From Pseudomonas sp. A34-9 (GTDB lineage: Bacteria; Pseudomonadota; Gammaproteobacteria; Pseudomonadales; Pseudomonadaceae), in NCBI RefSeq assembly GCF_029543085.1, contig NZ_CP119967.1, positions 2,816,501-2,880,500 of the forward strand: 64,000 nucleotides of DNA. Reading direction: 5' to 3'. Position 1 is the stretch's first letter. Every line of letters begins with the position of its first letter. Both the position numbers and the translations under genes were made by a program. Positions 1-8,078 of the stretch are shown here, piece by piece. The notes beneath the pieces are model-generated. The model searched no databases, was not told the DNA's origin, and worked only from the letters and a program-made list of their open reading frames with translations.

Positions 1-294
1 GGTGAGCATGGCGGTAGGACGCAGGTTCGATTCGCCGTTGGAAAACACCGGGAATTCCACTGGAAAGCCACCGGCCTCGATCACCCCGCGTTTGACGTGC
101 TCCGCGATCTGGCGGAAGTGCGCGTTGCACGGGGTCAATTCCGACCAGGTGTTGCAGATGCCGATGATCGGCTTGCCGTGGAACTGGTGGTCGGCGATGC
201 CCTGATTCTTCATCCAGCTGCGGTACATGAAGCCGTTCTTGTCGGCCGTGCCAAACCATTGGGCGGAGCGCAGGGTGGGTTTCTTATCAGACAT
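1..294 (-). CDS. IlvD/Edd family dehydratase, probably L-arabonate-type sugar-acid dehydratase (N-terminal part)
   Basis: Only the first 98 codons are in the window; the gene continues past the left edge. The translation begins MSDKKPTLRSAQWFGTADK and contains ICNTWSELTPCNAHF, the cysteine-containing motif near the start of IlvD/Edd Fe-S dehydratases. The start resembles the pentonate (arabonate/xylonate) branch more than dihydroxy-acid or phosphogluconate dehydratase. This family removes water from an aldonate to give the 2-keto-3-deoxy acid in the cytosol. It is divergent from an MFS transporter, a GguC/AraD1 protein and a ketoglutarate-semialdehyde dehydrogenase, which together suit a non-phosphorylating pentonate pathway ending in 2-oxoglutarate. 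The exact substrate (L-arabonate, D-xylonate or another) cannot be fixed from 98 residues. Confidence 0.85.
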   Translation of the reverse strand, partial: MSDKKPTLRSAQWFGTADKNGFMYRSWMKNQGIADHQFHGKPIIGICNTWSELTPCNAHFRQIAEHVKRGVIEAGGFPVEFPVFSNGESNLRPTAMLT

Positions 295-308
295 GATCGA
301 TTCTCTTA

Positions 309-394
309 TTGTATGACTATAGTGTTCCAGTTACGGCCTAACATAAGCTCAAAAACCAATGTTTGGAAGTGTTGTTGGTTAATTAGTATTACTA
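309..394. promoter_or_regulatory. Divergent promoter region with two FadR/GntR-type operator sites
   Basis: Two short palindromes, TTGTATGACTA (309-319) and TAGTATTACTA (384-394), both fit the TNGTNNNACNA consensus of the FadR branch of GntR regulators. Both are followed by TA, so they share TWGTATKACTATA. They lie 75 bp apart between the divergent dehydratase and MFS genes, where a repressor of both could bind. No regulator gene is in the window, so the link to a GntR protein is inferred. Confidence 0.55.
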
Positions 395-487
395 TATAGT
401 CGTTTTCGATGGAGGGATGGCCCTGGCGGTTTTCCGTGAGAGGCGTCCCCCGAGGTTCTATAAAAACAACAATCGGAGACCGATCTC

Positions 488-1810
488 ATGAGCCAGGAAC
501 TGCGGCTGATACGGCGCATTACGCTGAAACTGATTCCCTTCCTGATCCTGCTGTACCTGATCGCCTATGTGGATCGCTCCGCCGTCGGCTTCGCCAAGCT
601 GCACATGGGCGCCGACATCGGCATCGGCGACGCCGCCTACGGCCTCGGCGCCGGGCTGTTCTTCATTGGTTACTTTCTTTTCGAAATCCCCAGCAACCTG
701 ATGCTCGAACGCTTTGGCGCGCGGCGCTGGTTCGCGCGAATCATGATTACCTGGGGCGCGATCACCATCGGCATGGCCTTCGTTCAGGGCCCGCACAGTT
801 TCTACGTGATGCGCTTTCTGCTCGGCGCGGCCGAGGCGGGGTTCTTTCCTGGCGTTCTCTACTACATCACCCAATGGTTCCCGGTGCGCCATCGCGGCAA
901 GATCCTCGGGCTGTTCATCCTCTCGCAACCGATCGCGATGATGATCACCGGCCCGGTGTCCGGCGGTTTGCTCGGCATGGACGGCGTGCTGGGTCTGCAT
1001 GGCTGGCAGTGGCTGTTCATCGTCATCGGCACCCCGGCGATCCTGTTGACCTGGCCGGTGTTGCGCTGGTTGCCGGATGGCCCGCAGCAAGTGAAATGGC
1101 TGGCTCAGGCCGAGAAGGACTGGCTGACCGGCGAGCTGAAAAAGGATTTGCAGGAATACAGCCAGACCCGTCACGGCAATCCGCTGCATGCGCTGAAAGA
1201 CAAACGCGTGTTGCTGCTCGCACTGTTCTATCTGCCGGTGACGCTGAGCATTTATGGCTTGGGCCTGTGGCTGCCGACGTTGATCAAACAGTTTGGTGGC
1301 AGCGATCTGGTCACCGGTTTTGTGTCGTCGGTGCCGTACATCTTCGGGATCATCGGCTTGCTGATCGTGCCGCGCAGTTCTGATCGATTGAATGATCGCT
1401 ACGGGCATCTCGCCGTGCTTTACGTGCTGGGTGCGATTGGCCTGTTCCTCAGTGCCTGGCTGTCGCTGCCGGTCGCGCAACTGGCGGCGCTGTGTCTGGT
1501 GGCGTTCGCGCTGTTTTCCTGCACGGCGGTGTTCTGGACCCTGCCGGGACGGTTCTTCGCCGGCGCGAGTGCGGCGGCGGGGATTGCACTGATCAACTCG
1601 GTAGGGAATCTGGGCGGGTACATCGGGCCTTTCGTGATCGGGGCGTTGAAGGAGTACACCGGCAATCTGGCTTCGGGGTTGTATTTCCTCTCTGGAGTGA
1701 TGGTGTTCGGCTTGATCCTGACTGGTGTCGTCTACCGCGTGCTGGAACGCAAACACGTGCTGCCAGTCGACCAGTTCGCCGCCAGCGCACGCGGCGCTAC
1801 CCGCACCTGA
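488..1810 (+). CDS. MFS transporter, anion:cation symporter type (sugar-acid uptake)
   Basis: The product has 440 residues and about 12 hydrophobic helices, the usual length for the ACS subfamily of major facilitator transporters. Family features visible are the first helix followed by AYVDRSAVGFA, the FEIPSNLMLERFGARRW segment between helices 2 and 3, and a charged central loop around residues 200-235. The family imports organic anions such as tartrate, phthalate, glucarate or galactonate by proton symport. The start has a GGAGA ribosome site 8 bases upstream. It is the first gene of the rightward catabolic operon, so it probably imports the sugar acid that the dehydratase uses. Substrate is inferred from context only. 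Confidence 0.85.
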   Translation: MSQELRLIRRITLKLIPFLILLYLIAYVDRSAVGFAKLHMGADIGIGDAAYGLGAGLFFIGYFLFEIPSNLMLERFGARRWFARIMITWGAITIGMAFVQGPHSFYVMRFLLGAAEAGFFPGVLYYITQWFPVRHRGKILGLFILSQPIAMMITGPVSGGLLGMDGVLGLHGWQWLFIVIGTPAILLTWPVLRWLPDGPQQVKWLAQAEKDWLTGELKKDLQEYSQTRHGNPLHALKDKRVLLLALFYLPVTLSIYGLGLWLPTLIKQFGGSDLVTGFVSSVPYIFGIIGLLIVPRSSDRLNDRYGHLAVLYVLGAIGLFLSAWLSLPVAQLAALCLVAFALFSCTAVFWTLPGRFFAGASAAAGIALINSVGNLGGYIGPFVIGALKEYTGNLASGLYFLSGVMVFGLILTGVVYRVLERKHVLPVDQFAASARGATRT

Positions 1811-1832
1811 ACTGACCAACACCGGCCCCCTT

Positions 1833-1917
1833 TAGGAGTGAGCCTGCTCGCGATAGCGGTGTATCAGTCAAAAAGATGTTAACTGACACACCGCTATCGC
1901 GAGCAGGCTCACTCCTA
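1833..1917. repeat. REP inverted pair between MFS and GguC genes
   Basis: Two 36-base arms (1833-1868 and 1882-1917) are reverse complements with one mismatch, separated by 13 bases. Each contains GAGCCTGCTCGCGATAGCGG, a common Pseudomonas REP core. It lies inside the presumed operon, where such hairpins can protect or separate mRNA segments. Confidence 0.9.
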
Positions 1918-1956
1918 CAGGGAGCTGCAGTGTTTCGAATAACACAGGAGAAAATC

Positions 1957-2949
1957 ATGCATCTGGTTCAATTCGAATTAAGCAACCGCGAACGCCGCGT
2001 CGGCGTGGTCGACAACGGTCTGGTGCGCGAAGTGCAGGACGCCCGCAGCACGCGTGATCTGGCGCTGGCCGCCATCGAGGCCGGCAACACCCTCGAGCAA
2101 CAAGTGCAAATCCTCGGCCTCGGCATCAGCCACGACTACGCCGAGCTGCTCTCACAACTGCGCGTGCTGCCGCCCCTCGACCATCCGGACCCGGCGCACA
2201 TGCTGATCAGCGGTACTGGCCTGACGCATCTTGGCAGTGCCTCGGCGCGGGACAAAATGCACCAACAAGTCGGCGACGAAGCGACCATGACCGATACCAT
2301 GCGCATCTTCAAATGGGGCGTGGAGGGCGGTAAACCGGCGGCGGGGCAGGCCGGTGTGCAACCGGAATGGTTCTACAAAGGCGATGGCAGCATCGTCGTG
2401 CGTCCGGGCCAGCCGTTCCCGGTGCCGCCGTTTGCCGAAGACGCCGGTGAAGAACCGGAAATGGCCGGCCTCTACATCATCGGCAACGACGGCAAGCCTT
2501 ATCGCCTCGGTTTCGCGGTGGGCAACGAGTTCTCCGACCACGTCATGGAGCGCAAGAACTACCTGTACCTCGCGCACTCGAAACTGCGCAGTTGCAGCTA
2601 TGGCCCGGAACTTCGTACCGGCGAACTGCCTCAACATCTGGCCGGCACCAGTCGCATCCTGCGTGACGGCGAAGTGCTCTGGCAGAACGAGTTTCTCAGC
2701 GGCGAGGCGAACATGTGCCACAGCCTCGCCAACCTCGAATACCACCACTTTAAATACAGTCAGTTCCTGCGTCCCGGTGACGTGCACATTCACTTCTTCG
2801 GCACCGCGACGCTGTCGTTCGCTGATGGCATCCGCACCCAGCCGGGTGACGTCTTTGAAATCAGCCAGGCCGAATTCGGCGCGCCACTGGTCAACGGCAT
2901 CGTCCCGGTTCCAGCGGCTTACGAACCGGACAGCATCGGCACCCTTTAA
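1957..2949 (+). CDS. GguC / AraD1 family protein (fumarylacetoacetase-fold, probable 2-keto-3-deoxypentonate dehydratase)
   Basis: The start chosen is the ATG at 1957 (330 residues, MHLVQFELSNRERRVGVV), preceded by AGGAG at the right distance. An upstream in-frame start at 1876 would translate the REP hairpin and is rejected. The protein matches GguC/AraD1 proteins, which have the fumarylacetoacetate hydrolase fold; the C-terminal half carries GNEFSDHVMERKNYLYLAHSK-like sequence and acidic metal-binding positions. In the oxidative pentose pathway the corresponding step converts 2-keto-3-deoxypentonate to 2-oxoglutarate semialdehyde. It ends 9 bases before the dehydrogenase that would use that product. 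Function is inferred from family and operon; the aldolase alternative for this fold cannot be excluded. Confidence 0.8.
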   Translation: MHLVQFELSNRERRVGVVDNGLVREVQDARSTRDLALAAIEAGNTLEQQVQILGLGISHDYAELLSQLRVLPPLDHPDPAHMLISGTGLTHLGSASARDKMHQQVGDEATMTDTMRIFKWGVEGGKPAAGQAGVQPEWFYKGDGSIVVRPGQPFPVPPFAEDAGEEPEMAGLYIIGNDGKPYRLGFAVGNEFSDHVMERKNYLYLAHSKLRSCSYGPELRTGELPQHLAGTSRILRDGEVLWQNEFLSGEANMCHSLANLEYHHFKYSQFLRPGDVHIHFFGTATLSFADGIRTQPGDVFEISQAEFGAPLVNGIVPVPAAYEPDSIGTL

Positions 2950-2958
2950 GGAGATCCC

Positions 2959-4539
2959 ATGACTCAGATTCTCGGTCACAACTACATCGGTGGTCAGCGC
3001 AGCGCCGCTGGCAACGTCAAACTGCTATCGGTCGACGCAACGACGGGCGAGCAACTGCCGCACGATTTCATCCAGGCCACGATGGAAGAAGTCGACGCCG
3101 CCGCCAAAGCCGCCGCTGCCGCGTACCCGGCGTATCGCAGCCTCAGCGCCGAGCGCCGCGCACAGTTCCTCGACGCAATTGCCGATGAACTGGACGCGCT
3201 CGGTGATGACTTCGTCGCTGTGGTCTGCCGCGAAACGGCATTGCCGGCCGGACGTATTCAAGGCGAGCGTGGACGCACCAGCGGGCAAATGCGTCTGTTC
3301 GCCAAAGTGCTGCGTCGTGGCGATTTCTACGGTGCGCGCATCGATTTGCCACTGCCGGATCGCCAGCCATTGCCGCGTCCGGATCTGCGTCAATACCGCA
3401 TCGGCCTCGGCCCGGTAGCGGTGTTTGGCGCAAGCAACTTTCCACTGGCGTTTTCCACGGCCGGCGGTGACACCGCTTCGGCACTGGCCGCCGGTTGCCC
3501 GGTGGTGTTCAAGGCTCACAGCGGGCACATGGCCACGGCTGAGTTGGTGGCTGATGCGGTAATCCGCGCCGCAGAAAAAACCGCGATGCCGGCCGGCGTG
3601 TTCAACATGATCTATGGCGGTGGCGTCGGCGAGTGGCTGGTCAAGCACCCGGCGATTCAGGCAGTCGGTTTCACCGGTTCGCTCAAGGGCGGTCGGGCAC
3701 TGTGTGACATGGCCGCTGCGCGCCCGCAACCGATTCCGGTGTTCGCCGAGATGTCGAGCATCAACCCGGTGATCGTTCTGCCGCAGGCGCTTGCCGAGCG
3801 TTCGGAAACGGTTGCTCGTGACCTGACCGCTTCGGTAGTGCAGGGCTGCGGCCAGTTCTGTACCAATCCTGGTCTGGTCATCGGCATCCGTTCGCCGCAG
3901 TTCAGCGCGTTCGTCCAGCAAGTCGCTGGTTTGATCGGCGATCAACCGGCACAAACCATGCTAAACGCCGGCACGCTTGGCAGCTACGGCAAAGGCTTGC
4001 AGAAGCTGTTGGCGCATCCCGGCATCGAGCATCTGGCGGGCAATCCACAGCAGGGCAATCAGGCGCAGCCGCAGTTGTTCAAGGCTGATGCACGCTTGTT
4101 GATCGATGGCGATGAAGTGCTGCAGGAAGAAGTGTTCGGCCCGACCACGGTGATTGTCGAAGTGGCGGACAAGGCGCAACTGAGCGCTGCGTTGCACGGT
4201 TTGCACGGGCAACTCACCGCAACGATTATTGGTGAACTGGCGGACTTCGAGCGCTTCGCAGAGCTGACGCCGCTGCTTGAGCAGAAGGTCGGGCGGATCC
4301 TGCTCAACGGTTATCCGACCGGTGTCGAGGTCTGTGATTCGATGGTGCACGGCGGGCCGTATCCGGCGACGTCCGATGCCCGTGGCACCTCGGTTGGCAC
4401 CTTGGCGATCGACCGCTTCCTGCGCCCGGTGTGCTTCCAGAACTACCCGGACAGCTTGCTGCCGGAGCCGCTGAAAAACGCCAACCCGCTGCGCATCCAG
4501 CGTCTGGTCGACGGCAAGCCGTCGCGCGACGCCCTTTAA
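2959..4539 (+). CDS. 2-oxoglutarate semialdehyde dehydrogenase (NADP+-type aldehyde dehydrogenase)
   Basis: A 526-residue aldehyde dehydrogenase. Visible family motifs are the cofactor segment VFGASNFPLAFS, the PVVFKAHSGH strand, GFTGS after the nucleotide fold, the general-base glutamate in PVFAEMSSINP and the nucleophilic cysteine in QGCGQFCTNPG. Length and motifs match the ketoglutarate-semialdehyde dehydrogenases of pentonate and hexarate catabolism rather than betaine or succinate-semialdehyde enzymes. It oxidises 2-oxoglutarate semialdehyde to 2-oxoglutarate for the TCA cycle. An AAGGAG site sits 5 bases before the ATG, 9 bases after the GguC stop, so the two are co-translated. A REP palindrome follows the stop. 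Confidence 0.88.
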   Translation: MTQILGHNYIGGQRSAAGNVKLLSVDATTGEQLPHDFIQATMEEVDAAAKAAAAAYPAYRSLSAERRAQFLDAIADELDALGDDFVAVVCRETALPAGRIQGERGRTSGQMRLFAKVLRRGDFYGARIDLPLPDRQPLPRPDLRQYRIGLGPVAVFGASNFPLAFSTAGGDTASALAAGCPVVFKAHSGHMATAELVADAVIRAAEKTAMPAGVFNMIYGGGVGEWLVKHPAIQAVGFTGSLKGGRALCDMAAARPQPIPVFAEMSSINPVIVLPQALAERSETVARDLTASVVQGCGQFCTNPGLVIGIRSPQFSAFVQQVAGLIGDQPAQTMLNAGTLGSYGKGLQKLLAHPGIEHLAGNPQQGNQAQPQLFKADARLLIDGDEVLQEEVFGPTTVIVEVADKAQLSAALHGLHGQLTATIIGELADFERFAELTPLLEQKVGRILLNGYPTGVEVCDSMVHGGPYPATSDARGTSVGTLAIDRFLRPVCFQNYPDSLLPEPLKNANPLRIQRLVDGKPSRDAL

Positions 4540-4550
4540 TCCACACCACA

Positions 4551-4665
4551 TGATCGTTCCCACGCTCTGCGTGGGAATGCAGTCCGGGACGCTCTGCCTC
4601 CCGGTCTTGAGCTGGAACGCGGAGCGTCCCTCGAGGCATTCCCACGCGGAGCGTGGGAACGATCA
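4551..4665. repeat. Pseudomonas repeat, GATCGTTCCCACGC class
   Basis: A long imperfect palindrome with outer arms beginning TGATCGTTCCCACGCTC and ending GAGCGTGGGAACGATCA, and a second inner palindrome around GGACGCTC/GAGCGTCC. The same element recurs at 7371-7477, inside 6552-6735 and inside 48671-48805. It ends the catabolic operon. Confidence 0.9.
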
Positions 4666-4720
4666 AGAGCGGGGCTTTGAGCTATCATTGGCCCTTTCCC
4701 CCCTAGAAAGACTGTTTGCC

Positions 4721-5032
4721 ATGACTGCCCAAACCCTTCTCAACGCCCTCGAACACTGCGGCATGGTCGAAATCGACGGCCTGCATGCCTTCGAATTCGC
4801 CCTCGACGAAGACGACAACCTGCACATCGAATGCATCGACGGTCGAGCGGCCAAGCATTGGGAGTTCACCCCCGCGCAGGTCGAAGCCGCAACGTTTGAT
4901 GAAGACCTGCAGAGCTGGCTGGTCATTGGCTATGCCAGCGACACCAAGACCACCGGCGAACATCGCCTGGTCTGCCTCGGCGACGTAGTCAGCAGCAGCG
5001 ATGATGAGGAAGAATCTGATGAAAATGCGTAA
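4721..5032 (+). CDS. DUF5629 family protein
   Basis: A 103-residue acidic protein (MTAQTLLNALEHCGMVEIDG...) of the small DUF5629 family known mainly from Pseudomonas; no function is established. It has no signal peptide or membrane segment and ends in an acidic tail, DDEEESDENA. The ATG at 4721 is chosen because an upstream in-frame start at 4550 would translate the REP element. Its last bases overlap the start region of the following lactonase-fold gene, so translation of the two is probably coupled. Confidence 0.75.
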   Translation: MTAQTLLNALEHCGMVEIDGLHAFEFALDEDDNLHIECIDGRAAKHWEFTPAQVEAATFDEDLQSWLVIGYASDTKTTGEHRLVCLGDVVSSSDDEEESDENA

Positions 5033-6194
5033 ATTCTGGCCGCTGCTGATGGCCGGCAGCGTCGGCGCCATGGGGCTGTCCACGGCCTCTGCCGAGAACT
5101 TCCAATTGCTGGTCGGCTCCTACACCGCCGGCACCAGCCAAGGCATTTATCGAATGAATTTCGACAGTGCCACCGGCCAGATCGCCGCCAAGCCGCTGCA
5201 AGTGGTCAAGAGCGAAAACCCGTCATGGCTGACCCTGTCCAAAGACCAGCATCGCCTGTTCGTGGTCAATGAAAACGGCCCTGGCCAGAAAGACCCGGTC
5301 GGTCGCGTCAGCAGCTATTCGATTGATCCGAAAACCCACGCCCTGACCTTGATCAATCAAGTGCAGAGCCTGGGCAACGAGCCAACTCATTCAAGCCTCA
5401 GCGCTGACGCCAGCCACCTGTTCGTCAGCAATTATTCGGTGGTGGAAGATCCGGGCGGAACGCTGGCGGTTTTGCCGGTCGGTGCTGACGGCAAGCTCAA
5501 ACCCGTCGTGCAGATGAGCGCGCACCCGGCCAGCCGGGTCAATCCCGAGCGCCAGGCGTCGAACCACGTGCACTCGACGGTCTCTTCGCCGGACGGACGC
5601 TATGTGTTCTCCAACGACCTCGGTGCGGACAAAGTCTTCATCTACCAATTCGACCCGAAAGCCAACCCGGAGCTGCCGCTGACCCCGGCGAAAACAGCTT
5701 CTGTGGCGTTACCTGCCGGCAGCGGCCCACGTCATTTGCTGTTCAGCGCCGATGGCAAACACGCTTGGCTGACCATGGAAATGAGCGCGCAGGTTGCGGT
5801 GTTCGACTACAACGACGGCGTGCTGACCCAGACGCAACTGGTCGATCTGGCGGCCGGCCAGCCAACTTCGGACAAGGCCGGCGCCGCGCTGCACGCCTCG
5901 GCGGATGGCAAGTTCCTCTACGTCAGCAACCGTGGCACCGCCAATCAACTGGTGGTGTTCGCGATTGATCCGGCAACCGGTCAGCTCAAAGAACTGCAAA
6001 AACGTTCGGTGGAAGGTGATCACCCGCGCGAATTCAGCCTCGATCCGAGCGGCAAATTCCTGCTGATTGCCAACCAGAAGAGCAACCAGATTGTCGTCGT
6101 TGAACGCGATGGCAAGACCGGTCTGCTCGGCAAAACCGTGCAGAAACTGCCGATGGACGCGCCGAGCGACCTCAAGTTTCTAGTGCGACAATAA
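5019..6194 (+). CDS. Secreted lactonase family protein (6-phosphogluconolactonase-like beta-propeller)
   Basis: The product is about 391 residues with the seven-bladed propeller pattern of the YbhE/Pgl lactonase family: repeated blades of the type SPDGRYVFSNDLGADKVFIYQ and SADGKFLYVSNRGTANQLVVF. Three ATGs cluster here; the one at 5019 has GAGGA nine bases upstream. The N-terminus MKMRKFWPLLMAGSVGAMG followed by STASA is a signal peptide, so the enzyme is probably periplasmic and unlikely to act on cytosolic 6-phosphogluconolactone. Family members hydrolyse sugar lactones, and the nearby pentonate locus makes a sugar lactone a reasonable substrate, but that is inference. A strong terminator follows. 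Confidence 0.8.
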   Translation: MKMRKFWPLLMAGSVGAMGLSTASAENFQLLVGSYTAGTSQGIYRMNFDSATGQIAAKPLQVVKSENPSWLTLSKDQHRLFVVNENGPGQKDPVGRVSSYSIDPKTHALTLINQVQSLGNEPTHSSLSADASHLFVSNYSVVEDPGGTLAVLPVGADGKLKPVVQMSAHPASRVNPERQASNHVHSTVSSPDGRYVFSNDLGADKVFIYQFDPKANPELPLTPAKTASVALPAGSGPRHLLFSADGKHAWLTMEMSAQVAVFDYNDGVLTQTQLVDLAAGQPTSDKAGAALHASADGKFLYVSNRGTANQLVVFAIDPATGQLKELQKRSVEGDHPREFSLDPSGKFLLIANQKSNQIVVVERDGKTGLLGKTVQKLPMDAPSDLKFLVRQ

Positions 6195-6197
6195 GCC

Positions 6198-6228
6198 ACA
6201 GGCCCCGGTTTACGGGGCCTGTCTCTTT
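6198..6228 (+). terminator. Rho-independent terminator after lactonase gene
   Basis: Stem ACAGGCCCCG pairs with CGGGGCCTGT around a short loop and is followed by a T-rich run, four bases after the stop codon. Confidence 0.9.
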
Positions 6229-6350
6229 GTATTAATCGCGCTGATATCCGGTAATGCTACAAAGCATTTCAAGCGATCAACCCTCGAGCGTTAAGTTTGC
6301 TTCACAGCCCAACCGGGCAAGCAAGCCAACCGAACACGAGGGTTACCGCC

Positions 6351-6530
6351 ATGAACTTCAATCTCTTCTCCATCATCGCCGCTTCCGCCATCTCCGCCAC
6401 CGTGGTACTGCCTGCCGGTGCCAACGTTGAAATCGCCAGCAAAAAATCCCACACCCAGAGCTACACCCAAAAATACCTGCAACAGAGCGCCAACTTCTAC
6501 GCCGCCCTGGATCACAAAGCCCAACACTGA
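6351..6530 (+). CDS. Small secreted hypothetical protein
   Basis: A 59-residue product starting MNFNLFSIIAASAISATVVL, with a GAGGG site nine bases before the ATG. The first 23 or so residues look like a signal peptide ending near AGA; the mature peptide (about 35 residues) is polar, rich in K, S, Q and H. I do not recognise the family. Codon use is like the neighbours and the ribosome site is good, so it is likely real. Confidence 0.6.
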   Translation: MNFNLFSIIAASAISATVVLPAGANVEIASKKSHTQSYTQKYLQQSANFYAALDHKAQH

Positions 6531-6551
6531 GCGCCTGCACGGCACACTCCT

Positions 6552-6735
6552 GTAGGAGCTGCCGAAGGCTGCGATCTTTTGATTTTGTTTGATCGTTCCC
6601 ACGCTCTGCGTGGGAATGCCTCTAGGGACGCTCTGCGTCCAGTGACGCGCAGCGTCACGGGCTGAATGCCCACGCCGAGCGTGGGAACGATCCGCAAAGC
6701 AAAATCAAAAGATCGCAGCCTTCGGCAGCTCCTAC
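6552..6735. repeat. Nested compound REP element
   Basis: An outer inverted pair of the GTAGGAGCTGCCGAAGGCTG class flanks a complete inner palindrome of the GATCGTTCCCACGC class. The two repeat families are nested one inside the other. This fills most of the 363-base stretch between 6531 and 6893; the remainder shows no gene. Confidence 0.9.
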
Positions 6736-6893
6736 CTGTGTGTTTTTCGCGGCCTGATAGGTTTCTTCAAACCCGCAAATAGACTGGCTAAATAATCAAC
6801 GAAGCTGATGTTTACTATGGAAAACCCTGAGTGGTTGCCACGGCTTTTTTGATCGATTCTGTGGGCATCGAAACATGCCCACGGGAGAACACC

Positions 6894-7106
6894 ATGGCCA
6901 GCGCAATCATTCATTCAGCCAAACGCGGCGCCTACCTGGCCATTGGTCTTTACCTGGCCGTGGTGGTGTTCGTCAGCATCGCCTCGCAGATGGAACACAG
7001 CTTCGACGCCCCGATCCAGGTCGCCCATCCCGGCGTCCAGTTCGAAGTCCGCTCGCAAAGCGTGATGATCGACCGGGCCGAACTCGCGGGAGTCGGCGGC
7101 GCATGA
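6894..7106 (+). CDS. Small inner-membrane hypothetical protein
   Basis: A 70-residue product (MASAIIHSAKRGAYLAIGLY...) with one hydrophobic helix at about residues 13-32 and a short soluble tail. GGGAGA precedes the ATG at 6894. Its stop codon overlaps the next ATG in the arrangement ATGA, so both are translated from one message. No family is recognised. Confidence 0.6.
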   Translation: MASAIIHSAKRGAYLAIGLYLAVVVFVSIASQMEHSFDAPIQVAHPGVQFEVRSQSVMIDRAELAGVGGA

Positions 7107-7360
7107 AAGGTTACAGACTCTGGGTGATCGCAGGTTTAGCGTTCTTCACCAACGGCGCGTCATTACTGGGAATCGGTCAGGGCTCGGTGGGTGCATTGGC
7201 CCGCGCCATAGAGGCCAATCACACCATCGCGCACAACATCGAACGGGCGAATACGTTAGGGCTGATGGCCGGCAATCCACCGGTAAAAGTCTCGGCGGAT
7301 TTTCTCGGGCCCTTCGAAGTGGATTGCATGGCACTCGGTATGTGCAACGCGCTGGCTTAG
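7103..7360 (+). CDS. Small hypothetical protein with N-terminal hydrophobic segment
   Basis: An 85-residue product starting MKGYRLWVIAGLAFFTNGAS, overlapping the previous gene by four bases. The N-terminus could be a signal anchor. The rest is unremarkable apart from two cysteines near the end (DCMALGMCNALA). Function unknown; coupling to the upstream membrane protein suggests that they act together. Confidence 0.6.
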   Translation: MKGYRLWVIAGLAFFTNGASLLGIGQGSVGALARAIEANHTIAHNIERANTLGLMAGNPPVKVSADFLGPFEVDCMALGMCNALA

Positions 7361-7370
7361 ACAACGCGAT

Positions 7371-7477
7371 TGATCGTTCCCACGCTCCGCGTGGGAACGC
7401 AGCCCCGGACGCTCCGCGTCCGATTGGAACGCGGAGCGTCCCTTGAGGCATTCCCACGCAGAGCGTGGGAACGATCA
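7371..7477. repeat. Pseudomonas repeat, GATCGTTCCCACGC class
   Basis: Same palindromic organisation as the element at 4551-4665. It lies between the ends of the rightward small-protein genes and the leftward sbcDC-GST operon. Confidence 0.9.
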
Positions 7478-7493
7478 AGCAAGAAGCCAGGGG

Positions 7494-8078
7494 TTACTTC
7501 TTCATGATCGAGGTGAAGAGGTCGGATTCGAGAAAGCGCTGCAACCAGGCCTGTAGACGGGAGTAGGGCGTCTGCGCAAACCACTCACGGTCAACATGGG
7601 CAAACTGGCGAACGAACGGCAGCAGGGCGATATCGGCCAGGCTCGGGTGATCGGTCAGCAAGTAATCGCGATCGGTCAGCAACTCCTCCAGCCGCTGCAA
7701 GAACAACGCCCCTTCAGCCCGATAAACCTCCATCGACTGTTCGGGATAACGCTCGGCGTACTTGTAGCGATTCAAATGCACTTTGAACTCTTGATCGTTC
7801 GCCTCGATCAGTTCGGCTATCCGCGAATCGCCCGCCAGCAACCAGTCATCCGGATCATTCTGCGCCAACGCCCAGCGCATGATCTCCAGGCTCTCGTCAA
7901 TGACCCGCCCACCCGCATCCAGCACCGGCACCGTGCCTTTCGGCGAGATCGCCAACATCTGCGCCGGTTTCGCTTTGAGGCTGACCTCGACAATGTCCAC
8001 CGGCACACCCGAATAACGCAAGGCCATCCGCGCGCGCATCGCATACGGGCAGCGGCGGAAAGAATACAGCGTGTTCAT
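7494..8078 (-). CDS. Glutathione S-transferase family protein
   Basis: A 194-residue protein with an N-terminal thioredoxin fold: MNTLYSFRRCPYAMRARMAL carries a CPYA motif like glutaredoxin 2 and omega-type transferases, and KGTVPVLDAGGRVIDESLEI contains the cis-proline and glutathione-contacting ES pair. The rest is the all-helical C-terminal domain. Family members conjugate or exchange glutathione. It overlaps the sbcC stop by four bases (ATGA), so it is the last gene of the sbcD-sbcC operon; such a transferase has no known part in SbcCD activity. Confidence 0.85.
   Translation of the reverse strand: MNTLYSFRRCPYAMRARMALRYSGVPVDIVEVSLKAKPAQMLAISPKGTVPVLDAGGRVIDESLEIMRWALAQNDPDDWLLAGDSRIAELIEANDQEFKVHLNRYKYAERYPEQSMEVYRAEGALFLQRLEELLTDRDYLLTDHPSLADIALLPFVRQFAHVDREWFAQTPYSRLQAWLQRFLESDLFTSIMKK

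Noticed and set aside
458..1822. 454-codon minus-strand ORF over the MFS gene
   Set aside because: His/Gln/Arg-rich translation typical of an antisense shadow; the plus strand gives a clear MFS protein.
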